A DNA stretch of 64,000 nt from Jaltomata sinuosa (lineage: Eukaryota > Streptophyta > Magnoliopsida > Solanales > Solanaceae). A model generated the notes under the pieces. That model worked only from the letters and a program-made list of their open reading frames with translations. It ran no database searches and was not told the origin of the DNA. Position numbers and translations under genes: made by a program. Positions 26,168 through 36,552 of the stretch are shown here, piece by piece. The stretch lies in assembly GCA_003996215.1 (NCBI GenBank), contig QJPP01000034.1, positions 496,001 to 560,000 on the forward strand. The letters run 5' to 3'. Each line of letters begins with the position of its first letter. The stretch's first letter is position 1.

Positions 26168-28368
26168 TCATTTAGATTTATCAGGTAATGTCCCAAGCCA
26201 AGCAGGAGGCTGCATCCCAGTTTGCTCATGCACAGTTTGAAGCAGAGGAGGCAGCATGCGATACACACCCGCAACATCCTTCAATCCGCTTCCACCTTCG
26301 CCTTTGCTTAGACCGCCATCAGCGCCTGACCAGATGCTAATCTTTGGCTGCATACCTTTCACTGCTTGAGCGTTGATATTGGCGATTTCCTGATAGATAC
26401 CGTTGTCGATCATCAAGTAGTCTCTGAGGGCAGAGTAATTGTGATTCAATTCCTTAAGGATGGATCCTAAGTACATGGCTTGTGCTTTCCCAATTGCTGC
26501 TACTCCTTCCGCTTCCTTCTGCTTTGCATACAGCTCGCTGTTTGCAGCCTGCTGGCGAGTATAGAGTTCAGCATCTGCACTTGCTTTTTGTGCCTCTGCT
26601 ATCTTCTGGCTCTCGAATAGTGCAGCTTCTGCTTCTTTCTGTCGCTTGTATAATTGTGAGTTTGCCTCTTGCACCTGTTTTAATTGAAAGGTGATTGTGA
26701 TTTAATGTTAATTCTGTCATTCCTATATAGATAATGTCTGTAATAGACAATCTCAAATCTTGTTATAGAATCTTGTGATTGTGATTTAATGTACATGTCT
26801 CTAAGTCCCTATTCAAAAAAGGGATCTATGTAAATGTACTAATGCCACTACCAGGCAGATGAGGTAAAATAACTATTGTAACAGGCATGCTTGGCAAATT
26901 AAAGGGGTTACAATAAAATCTGAAAGGGAGTTAGCTTCTTCTGCCTTAGAATTATGTACTATAAGGTGCAATAATAAGGTACTACATGGTGTTTTCTTCT
27001 GTTTTATTATATGATAGTAATATACACAAGGTACAATAATTACCATTACTATATATCACGCGTATGCTTGACAAATTAAAGAGCATATATTATATGGCGG
27101 AGATAAGATTTTCATTAAAAAAAAGATACAAAATAAAAGCTTTACCTTAATGTCATAGTCAACATTAGCCTTACTGAGAAGCTCAGCCTTTAGCTTAGCA
27201 GTCTCAGCAAAAGCTTTCTTCTTCTCCACTTCCATTTGCAGCTCTGCTTCTCTTATTTCCACGGCCTTCTCGGCTTCGACCTCCGCCAGCCTGGCAATCT
27301 GAGACCACCCTGCTTTCTTCTTTGCCAACTCAGTACATGCCTCAACAACCTCAGCTTCTCTTTGGTTCTCAAATATTTGCACTTCTGTCTTTACTCTAAC
27401 TTCTTCCTTCTTGCCTTCTCCTTGCCTTTTGGTTGATATGATAAATGTCTCTGCATCAATCTTAGCAGCATTTTGCTTTGTTTCTCCATCTCTTAGCTTT
27501 GAGCCTATCTCTCCTTTCTTCCTTGCCTCCGCTACATCAATCTATCACATCATAAAACAAAAGACTTTGGGTCATATGTAGTCAAATTGATCCATTAGAA
27601 ACCTTGCCAAAATATTTATAAAAAAGACTTTTCATTATTTGACATGTTATATAAAGTCATAGTAGAGAAAATGAGTTTTATTAAGTAATTAAACAAATTA
27701 TAAGAATATACAACTCTTAAATGAATAGATTTACTATAGATAGTTTACTTGTTTCAGGTTGATTTAAAAGAATATACAACTCTTAAATGAATAGATTAGT
27801 GAGTAATGTTACGTACCTTTGCTTGGTTGGCAGCCTCCATCTGAGTTTTTTGGCCAAGGTAAGAGAAATACTCATGTCCAGGGACATCTACAAGTTGTTT
27901 AACATTGGCATTGTAGATATAAAGCCCAAATTGATTTAGTTCTAGTTGGACTTTATCAAATACTTCTTGCTTGAATTCCTTCGTTCCTTTGAAAATCTGT
28001 TCCATTGTCATTGAAGCAGCAAGTACACGAGTTTCGCCCTCGATAACTCCCTTTACAAGATCTTGGACATGTGTTGATTGTTTGTCACTATTGGACACAA
28101 GCTTTGCGTACTTAATCAAGCTCTCGTGGTTGCTCTCGTCCAATACTTTTGGCCCAATTGTGAAAACCGCGGGGAGGAAAAAAGGGAGTTTCTCCGCGCT
28201 CATAGCTTGTACCTGGAACGAGTAGTTCACCGGGGTTATGTCAAGCCTAGTGCATTTTTGAAGGGGCCATAAGAAATGCTTCTTCTTCAGTAGTATTTCA
28301 GCTATGCCATGTCCCGTGATGGCCAGCATTTCCGATGGCCCAGCCACTATATACTTTGGAATCCCCAT
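26168..28368 (-). CDS. flotillin-like protein, tandem copy B
   Basis: Three exons: 28368-27817, 27541-27146 and 26674-26168 (stop TGA), phase-0 introns of 275 and 471 nt; 484 residues. The architecture matches copy A: SPFH/Band 7 domain (about 5-187), EA-rich coiled coil, conserved C-terminal block ending GMQPPAWLGTLPDKSK. Exon 2 is the same length (396 nt) in both copies. Copy B has two extra residues in exon 1 and four in the Gly-rich loop of exon 3 (GLSKGEGG). The first intron donor (AAG|GTACGTAACATTAC) is identical in both genes. Intron 2 contains about 200 bp not present in A. The role expected from the family is scaffolding of sterol-rich plasma-membrane nanodomains. The two genes lie head to tail with 743 bp between the stop of B and the ATG of A, which must hold A's promoter. 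Confidence 0.95.
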
Positions 28369-28446
28369 AGATGACGATTGTTAGCTAGAGAGAGCGATAT
28401 ATTAAGAGTATTGGTTTATCATGATCATGGAGTTAATTTTACGGGG

Positions 28447-28454
28447 TATATATA
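28447..28454 (-). promoter_or_regulatory. TATA box of flotillin-like copy B
   Basis: TATATATA on the minus strand, 79-86 bp upstream of the ATG, matching the arrangement of copy A. Confidence 0.5.
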
Positions 28455-28791
28455 GTGAGAGTAGCTAAACAAAATGAGATTATTATATGCTGAAGAAGTT
28501 GGAAATATCCTAGGAAGGTGCTAGTATATAGAACCACAGTGATTACTAGGTCAGATACTGTTATGTATGTACAAAAAAAAAGTGGAAATCAAAGCACTTT
28601 GTTGAGACTTTTAAGGCCAAAGGCTTGTCATTCACTTGGAAATTTCATCATGTACGTTAATTAGACCCGTGGCTATTTCAAGCATATGTGATTAGGTTTT
28701 ACTTGAGAGTACTTGATAGTTTTTCAAATAAAAGGAACTTAAAACTAAACTTACTTGATTCTGGCCTTAATTATCATTACCTAACTTAATA

Positions 28792-29020
28792 CTCCCTCCG
28801 TTTCAATTTGTTTTACCTACTTTCTTTTCTATTTGTTTGACCTACTTCTATTTGTTTGACCAACTTAAAACACATGACATGTTTTAGACTATAAGATTAA
28901 AGGACATTTTGGTACATTCCACATATCTTTAATTTAATACCACAAAATTCAAAAGTCTTCTTTATTTTCTTAAACTCCGTGCCAAGTCAAAACAGGTCAA
29001 TCAATTTGAAACGGAGGGAG
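28792..29020. mobile_element. Stowaway MITE with perfect ends
   Basis: CTCCCTCCGTTTCAATTTG at the left and CAATTTGAAACGGAGGGAG at the right are perfect inverted repeats, flanked by TA on each side; 229 bp. It sits about 340 bp upstream of the flotillin B TATA box and could bring promoter elements, though nothing shows that it does. Confidence 0.9.
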
Positions 29021-29389
29021 TAGTTTGTACTCATACAATTTGAAAAAAAAAAGTTTTTTAGGGTTTTGCTAGAAATCAAAAAGATTAGGTTGTGAATCAT
29101 TTAAAAGAAAAAATGAATAAGATGTACGTCAAAAAAATCCGTATTGATTAAGGCCTAAGTGTGCAAATTTCAAATTCATCAACAGAAATGAGCATACTAT
29201 CAAACAATTATATCCAGTCCAATGAATGATCCTTCCTTTGTAAGGGGTAAGGATTTCTTTGATTACAATATAGTTGCATTATTTGATGTGAAATCCAAAT
29301 AGAAGATAAAAAGGAACCTTCCGGGGTCATAAAATCTCCAAAAGGGTAATTATTTTGGATAGTTTATCAACACTTCTTTTTAAAAAAAA

Positions 29390-29583
29390 AGAGATCTCAC
29401 CGTCGCTATCCTTCAGGTGCATGGTAAACCCTACTTCAGTTAAATAAGTAGACCACACTGTAAAGGTAAATCACACTAGACAAGCCCCGTGTGACGAGCT
29501 TGACCGAGAAAGCATACATGGATGGTTTCAAACCTGAGACCCCCAATTTGAAAGATCACCTACTCAACCAACTCGGTCAACTC
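29390..29583 (-). mobile_element. tRNA-derived SINE (Solanaceae TS-like)
   Basis: On the minus strand the head begins GAGTTGACCGAGTTGGTTGA, with a pol III A box (TGACCGAGTTGG, 29579-29568) and B box (GGTTTGAAACC, 29534-29524) about 34 nt apart. The body continues through GTGTGATTTACC to a tail with CACCTGAAGGATAGCG, which I recognise as the TS SINE of Solanaceae. The target duplication is unclear because both flanks are A-rich. This is my main taxonomic anchor. Confidence 0.8.
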
Positions 29584-30229
29584 TTTTTGTAATCCCAAAA
29601 TACTTGGCTCCTGGTCACACGCACACAATTTCTGCTTAAACTAATTTGACTGATATTTTGAAACTGTGACCAGTCTAAACGTAGTCGTCCAATTCACTTT
29701 AAATTCTTCTTTTCTTTGAAACAATAATAATAATACGATGTGGGTTTTAAAATATCCTACGTGTAAAAAGAGTTAAATTGCTGAAAAAGAACCTAAGTTT
29801 TGCAGTGTCATATTTTCAGTTTTTTAGTAAATATATTGACTATTAATATTACTGTAAAAAATGGAGGTTAAATTGTGATTGAAGAGGAAAAGGAAAATGG
29901 AGTAGAAACCATTAAAACTCTGTCAATAATGAGAGTTCAGGTTACTTAAAATGTTGAACAATTCCTTACTGGGAGTAACTCAAAATAGATTCAATCTTTA
30001 GTGTCATATGATCCACCTTCAATTTTAAATATGTTATTCCTTTACAAATCCACCCGGTCAAAGAGAGACTTGTTTCTTATTTTCTCTAATTAATGCACGG
30101 GTAAAGCACGAAATATACGCGCACGTAAAAGCTAATTTGATTTTAAATATACACGAGACATAATTCCTCTACAAATATTGACTTTGTTCACCTTTTTCTT
30201 TTTCTTTTTCTTTTTGCTTTATTTTAAAA

Positions 30230-30420
30230 AAATGCACCATAGAAGATATAAGTTTTAGTGACACAATGTGTCATATTTGCCTATCAGACTTCGAGCAATT
30301 GGAGTCTATACTGATGCTTTTATGCAGCCGCATTTATCACGAACATTGCATTTCAACTTGGATGGACAGGAGCTCATATAGTCATATGTTCAACTTGCCA
30401 TAGTGATATCACGAACATCG
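30230..30420 (+). pseudogene. decayed RING-H2 zinc-finger gene fragment
   Basis: From about 30230 an open frame gives CHIC (codons at 30269-30280), LSDFEQLES, then LLCSRIYHEHCISTWMDRSS. Compared with the RING-H2 pattern, ligands 1, 2, 3, 5 and 6 are present, but the His at ligand 4 is Arg (CGC, one transition from CAC). The frame then ends at TAG before the last Cys pair; that pair (CSTC, 30387-30398) is found one frame over, so a frameshift separates it. Beyond 30420 the frame closes, and a strongly hydrophobic run (about 30560-30610) may be a remnant of a membrane segment. RING-H2 proteins are E3 ubiquitin ligases; this copy cannot make a normal finger. Confidence 0.6.
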
Positions 30421-31609
30421 GAGTTTACTTTTTTTCTTCATTCTTTTTTTTTCTTTCTTTTGGCTAACACTGATTATTGCATGCGCTCGTTTTTGCATTG
30501 ATCGTGTTCTTGCAAAAAAAAAAAAAAAATGGCAAAATGATTTTAAGCCATATTCAATCATGTTTATTGTGGTTGCATTCGTCATAATCGTATTCATACT
30601 TCTTGTACTTTATTGGGAGTCGCGTTGTAAGATTAGGCGTGATACCGTCATGAGACTTATTACACGCCTGTTAGTTTATTCCTTCGTGTACAACATTCAA
30701 TACAAGATGACACTAATTTCACCGACGGTACGTGTCACATCTGTTTGAGCTAAGTTTGAACAAATTGAGTACGTACGTATCCTCTCATGTAGTCATGTAT
30801 ATCATCATGGCTGCCTACTTAATTGGACGATTACAAATGTGAAAAACAGTTGGAGGCCTATTAATATTTCATGTCAAAAAATAAAGACTATTTTAATTCA
30901 AAGTTCAAACTTAAGGAACTATTTTGATCATTTTTCTCTCACGTTTTAAGTCACTTCTAGCCATTGTTACTTTGTAAGAAAAAATGCACAAACTTGAACA
31001 ACTTTATTAAAACAAAAGAAAAAAGATAAATGACTTTACTAGGACATTTCCCTAAGTTGAATAACCATATGAGAAATTGACTCTTCTTAATTGAATATAT
31101 TTTTACCATTTGAAGATCAGGATACCTGATTAGAGTGATTTACTAAAAAATTTGGGGAATGTATATTACAATGTTATTGGGAAAGCCAAAAATTAGTTTT
31201 TTTGAAATTCGAAGAAACAAAGAAAAAAGAAAAAACAAGTTAGAAAAAGGCAAGGCCGGAATGTCATATTAAGGCAAACAACCCAAAGAAAAATGGGTTG
31301 ACCATCAAGCAATTAAACTCATTTGGACTCATGCCCATGTTAGGCCCAAATACAAACTTTTCTAGGCCTGGCCCCGAAACCATTTGAATTGTCTTAAATT
31401 AGCTATGTGGAGAAAAAAAGAGTTTTGAGATTTTACAAAATCAACGTCAGAAAAATTGACAAAAGATGCACGTGTGATACACGGGATGCACGTATATGCA
31501 CGCAAAAAATAGTTTGTGTGGCTCCTCCATGTCTTCGCTGGTCAGGACATAAATGATCATGAATGTCTTGGCGGGTTTCCTCCTATAGCTGAAATTGAAC
31601 CAATATTAA

Positions 31610-31964
31610 GGGTGTGTTCAGTATGAAGGAAAACGTTTTTCATGGGAAACGTTTTTTTGAAAAATGTTTTCTAGAAAATAAGTGGGTTTTCTACTTATTT
31701 TCTTGTGTTCGGTAGGTAATCAAAATCTATTATTCTAAAAATATTTGTATATAATTTAGACAAATACTATGGGAAGTGGGGGTGGGGGTGGGGAGGCAGG
31801 GGAAGTGGAATGGATGGGATGAGAGCTATGGGGGTGGGGTGAAGATGAGGTGTGTTGGAGGGTGGGAAGGACGCAATAAATGTGGAATGTCATTAGTAGA
31901 ACTTGTTTTTCCTACTTTCATTTGGAACTCATTTTACTCATTTTTAGGGAGCTTGTTTTCCTAA
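31610..31964. repeat. MITE fragment with GGGTGTGTTC-type end
   Basis: Begins GGGTGTGTTCAGTATGAAGG, followed by GAAAACG/GAAAATG-TTTTC words, an end and interior I recognise as common in solanaceous genomes. It includes a G-rich stretch (31770-31870). The part at 31888-31964 is matched in inverted orientation by 32513-32588. The expected right terminus is not seen, so this copy is broken or rearranged. Confidence 0.5.
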
Positions 31965-32012
31965 AAAAAAATGTCTTTAAAATGTACAAATATCAGCCTT
32001 TTTAATGAGGGA

Positions 32013-32185
32013 GCACGTTACGATGGCTTTGAAATGTACAAATATGTTGAGACTTTGGTTTCTGTTTGAGTTTCTCTTCTGCTACTTTTTTTTTTGTAAT
32101 TTGTATGTTTGCTAAATCTCGGTTTTTTGCAATCAAGTCTATGAATTTCGTTTGCTTGTTTTAATCTTTGCAATCAGGCTTAACT
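32013..32185 (+). pseudogene. tail-only copy of the F-box gene (last 19 codons and 3' flank)
   Basis: GCACGTTACGATGGCTTTGA at 32013 and all that follows to TGA at 32067-32069 match the end of the pseudogene at 34073-34129 almost base for base (one change in the last coding stretch: GTT for GCT). The similarity goes on through the 3' flank (TGTAATTTGTATGTTTG and beyond) to about 32185. Nothing of the upstream gene remains here. It is therefore a third, almost wholly deleted member of the local F-box series, or a duplicated 3' end. Confidence 0.8.
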
Positions 32186-32512
32186 TCCCTTGCGTTTCTG
32201 AAATTGAACGATCAATTAACCTCACAGTACTTGCAATCTAACAATTCACGAGCAACTTGTTGCAAAAAGAGAATATTTCTAGCCCAAAATACATAATCAA
32301 ATATGGTAATTCAAACTCATTATGAAGTCCAAATTAACTCACAGTATATTATAATATTCCTCAAGAAATAAAAAACTAGTAGAACTCTTACACGAGTTTA
32401 AATTCTTCTAACAACAATGAAAATTTACTATGAAAAGAAGGCAGGGTTCCGAAAAATATTTTCCAATTTTCTCATGTTCGGTTGGTCAAATAATTTGAAA
32501 AATGTTTTCTCT

Positions 32513-32588
32513 AGGAAAAATAAGCTCCTTAAAAACGAGGAAAATTAGTTCCCGAATAAAGTAGAGAAAACAAGCTCTACTAGTGACA
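32513..32588. repeat. inverted partner of the MITE arm at 31888-31964
   Basis: About 76 bp, roughly 80% identical in inverted orientation to 31888-31964 (shared words AAGCTCC, TCTACTA.TGACA). The two arms enclose the tail-only F-box fragment. Confidence 0.55.
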
Positions 32589-32995
32589 CTCTACATTGTT
32601 GATGTTAGCTAAAGAAGGAACAAACAGAGAGTCAAGAAAATGCCTCAACACCATTGAATTTCATTTTTCTAAGTTCTATCTTGGAAACCAACATTTTTTT
32701 TTTTTGAAATTCAAGTTAGACTTGCAAAAGACTGTTAGAAAACTTCATTCAACTTTCTTACAAGTAATCACTTTTCAAGAAAAATCTTTTAGATTATTAT
32801 CAAGTACTATTAGAGAGAGTGAAAAAGTAAATCATGTACTCTACATTGCAGTTACAACTAATCAACTACTAGTATAAAGTATACACAAATGAAAGTCAGC
32901 AAACTTGCTTTCTCACACCTAAAATCGTGCCATCAAACATCTCCCATTCATCAAGAAGTCAACGCCATTTTTGTTCAGCAGAGAATTAATTCTCC

Positions 32996-34129
32996 ATGGT
33001 TTCCGACAACGATTCTACATCCAGTGACTCCTCGTACGTCGATGAATATGGTATTATCAAAGTTACCCTCATGCACTGTCGGAGTTCTGAAAGGTACGCA
33101 AAATCATACATGTCATTATCGAGCGAAATCTCGATTGAAATTGAAGCCCCTCCATCGGAATCTGCCCAACACATCATCAGCAATAAAGATCTCTTAACTG
33201 AAATCTTCCTGCACTTGCTTTCTTTCTCTGCGTGAGGAAGATTTATCAGCAATGAGTATGATAAATGAAAGATTCTCCAGTATACGCCAAGGTAAAATAC
33301 TTTGGCATATAAATTCATGTAATGGACTATTTTGTCTTGATTTTAAATTAGGTGATGGGAAGAGGGAGTTTTTACATTTACAATCTCACTACTTGTAAAT
33401 ATAGGCTTATTCCACTACCAGACACAATCGACGAACCCTAATTAGTAAAAACAATGAATTTAGCTTTTGATCCTGAAAAGCCAGAGCATTACGATGTTGT
33501 CTGTGTCCGAGAATCAGCTTAGGTTCGCGGTGTATTCTTCAGGTGATGGGGTATGGAGGCATTCTACTGAATGTTATGGCTGTAATGAGTATGGAGGAGT
33601 GGATTTATGTTACTATCATTGGGTGAGCCAAACAGGGACTTTTTTGTGCTTGGAAATTGGTAATTGCGCGTTCAGATCAATGCCCACTACTCCAATTCTT
33701 GAAGGACAGTGGCACAGGAACATTGAATACTTTGGGGAATCTGGTGGACATTTGCATCTTATTCATCTAAATCCACATCCAAGTAGAAAATTTGATATAT
33801 GGGAGCTAGAAGTTAACTATTCTGGATGGTTTGTTAAGTACCATGTTGACTTGGATTTTTTACCCAATATGTGTCCTGTCATGGTGAATCAATAAGTGAA
33901 TCCGCCAGAAGAGTATGCATATTCAACAATTTGTTTTCTTGACGATGAGAAAGATATGGGAATGCTATTGCTGGCGCTTCCTGGGAAAATTGTTTCGTAC
34001 AACTTAGGAAATCAAATGATCAAAGAGCTAGCAGATGTAAAACCAGCTTCTTTCAGGCTTTTTATTGATAGGGCACGTTACGATGGCTTTGAAATGTACA
34101 AATATGTTGAGACTTTGGCTTCTGTTTGA
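32996..34129 (+). pseudogene. F-box protein pseudogene, full length but disrupted
   Basis: Colinear with the intact gene at 36553-37830 from ATGGTTTCCG to the last codons (KYVETLASV). Lesions: the second half of the F-box and following codons (about 160 nt in the intact gene) are deleted after LLTEIFL, and the frame then stops at TGA 33233. The part equivalent to residues 120-200 has several stops and a small deletion near 33505 (VVCV then QLRF). A long open part (33500-33892, FAVYSSGDGVWRHST to CPVMVNQ) ends at TAA 33893. The last 78 codons are open again to 34129. No F-box protein can be made. Substitutions are moderate, so duplication is not very recent. Confidence 0.9.
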
Positions 34130-34497
34130 GTTTCTCTTATGCTAATTTTATTGTAATTTGTATGTTTGATAAATCTTAATTTTTTTGTAATCAAGACTAT
34201 GGATTTCGATTGCTTGCTTAAATTTTTGTAATCAAATACTAAATTTCCATATCTCAAATTAAGGGATATGTCCATGAACCTAAATCACATATTCATAAAA
34301 CACAATAAAATAACCATTTTGAAAAGAAGAAAAAAACATCAGCCAGAAGCAAACAAATATGGACGGAATGAGACATGTCCCAATTATTGTGCTGTCTTCA
34401 ATTTCCAATGAAAAGAACCTTTTAAATGAGAATCATGCTGTTGCTAGCTCTTCCATTAGTTAAATCCTTAAATTTGTAAGCAGCTTTAACCCATAGA

Positions 34498-34620
34498 TAA
34501 TTCTAAGTTATAATATACAACAGTGTCTCGGTCAATTTAAGTAAACTTGACATATTTTTATGTTTAACCTAATATTTAATCAACTTCAATGATATATGTA
34601 TCGTCATGCTAAATCCTTTG
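34498..34620. repeat. dispersed direct repeat, partner at 35833-35945
   Basis: The two stretches share long words (GTCAATTT, GACATATTTT, ATCAACTTCAA, ATCGTCATGCTAAATCCTT) in the same order and orientation, about 80% identical by eye. One lies after the F-box pseudogene and the other before the intact gene. They may mark the ends of the segment that was duplicated with the genes, or be an unrelated repeat. Confidence 0.5.
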
Positions 34621-34942
34621 GTTATCGAACTCATGGCACATATATTTTGTGTCCTTACTTCGAGTAATATTTATAATAAATTATTCTCTCGATTAATATA
34701 CCAGAGAATCCAAAATATTAAATTTTCTTCTTTTAGGTGAAAAACTTGATATTCTTTCTCATGAATTAATTATGTGTTACTAATATTTAAAGATAATCTT
34801 CTTTCGGTAAATAAAACTCCACTTACAAGCACATATTTATCCAAGAAAATTTACACGTGATAAAACGAACACACCTTAATGACTCAGCATGGGTTGAGTG
34901 CTGATATATATACACACATATCAGCACATGGGTTGAGTGCTG

Positions 34943-34952
34943 ATATATATAT

Positions 34953-35011
<59 letters not shown>
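34943..35011. repeat. (AT)n microsatellite
   Basis: About 70 bp of nearly pure TA dinucleotide, preceded by a short direct duplication of CATGGGTTGAGTGCTGATAT (34889 and 34928). It is likely to be length-variable. Confidence 0.9.
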
Positions 35012-35013
<2 letters not shown>

Positions 35014-36552
35014 CACATGTACAAGGATATTAAGAATTTTCAATGAGATTTACTAATCATAAAGTTCTTAATTTATGTTATAGTACAATAGCCAAGAAAG
35101 TAATAAGCTGCCCATGTGCTTCTGAGTTTGGACCAATCAAAACAAAGATTGTGGAAAAGTGCTCGTGTATACTACCAATGGGGAAAAGGGCAAATCATAC
35201 CAGCACTTCATCCCTCTTTTGCCAATTAATTATACTAATGCTCAACCAAGTCAAAAATAATAGAGTAATTCACATGGTGTTCAAATCACTTAGTACGTAA
35301 AACAAAAATTTTAACAAAGAAAGGGTCCTTACTCCTTAATCTATTTTGTCTCTTGATGTCAATAGTTGAAAAATATGCACAACAAAAGTATTTCAAAAAA
35401 TATACTGTTTATTATGAATAATAGACAATATATATGATCACGTAGAATATACCAATGTGCTGAAATTTAATTTGAAAAAAATCTCGAAATGTGAACAAAT
35501 ATCTTTCAGCAAATCGGACTTCGATTCTGTAGTGATCCCAAATTAATCATCAAACTCTTTCAGTACTTGAGTGAGCAAATATTTTTCCATATCCAATACT
35601 TATGAGAAAAATGAGTTGCTTTCTTTCTCTACCACTTAGACTTTTAATTAATCATGACAAAATTGTCAAAGTATATTATGTCTAAACACATGATTAATAA
35701 TATATACTCTAACATTCTCTTATTTAAATTTTTTATCATGACAGTTATAAAATATACTATGTTTAAACGTATGGTTAATATATAGTATATACCCTAGTAG
35801 CTTAAAGTTATAGGAGTATACATTTTTAAATATGATTCTACATTATAATATATAACAATGTTTTGGTCAATTTACATACACCTGACATATTTTACGTTTG
35901 ACCCTAATCTTTGATCAACTTCAAAGATCGTCATGCTAAATCCTTGGAGTAATATTTCAATATTTTGGTGGACATATGGCATTACTTACTTAGAGAAGAG
36001 TGGCAAGTGAAAGAATAGCTGGCAATATGCATGAATTTTTTTTTGACTACAAGCAAACATTGTTTAAACTATCTTTATAGCCTATAAATTGGCATTTCGT
36101 TCCATGAGCAATGCAGCAGAAAACGTTTTCCTCTCTTTCATCCTAAATTGGCCTGTCTTAATTTCATTTTCGTACTTGCTAAATATTTCACACTATTGAA
36201 ATTGTTTCTTAGGACAGTTTCTCTTCTGTCATATGCCAGAAGATCAAGTCAGGATAGAATGTTATTTCATACTATTGATGAAATAGTTTCTTAGACAATT
36301 TCTAGATTGCCCTATGTAGGAGGTCAAGACAGGATAGAAGGTTCTTTGTGAAAATTAACTAAAAATCAGCAAAAAAGATAATTAATACAAATACATTTTT
36401 ATGGTCACAAATAAAGTTGGCCAATTGCATTAATTAAGTATTACTAACTCTATCCGTCTGTCAATTTGTAGGGACCAAAGACTTAAATGCTGGTCTTAAT
36501 ATAGAGTCTTCCAATTTCACTTCTATTCATTGAGTTTCCAAAATCAAACACC
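35012..36552. other. intergenic DNA upstream of the F-box gene
   Basis: No gene. It holds the second copy of the direct repeat (35833-35945) and a worn tandem duplication of about 90 bp (36190-36265 and 36280-36345, shared AGGTCAAG/AGATCAAG and CAGGATAGAA words). The promoter of the F-box gene must lie here; I see no clear TATA box within 100 bp of the ATG other than AATATAG near 36500. Confidence 0.4.
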
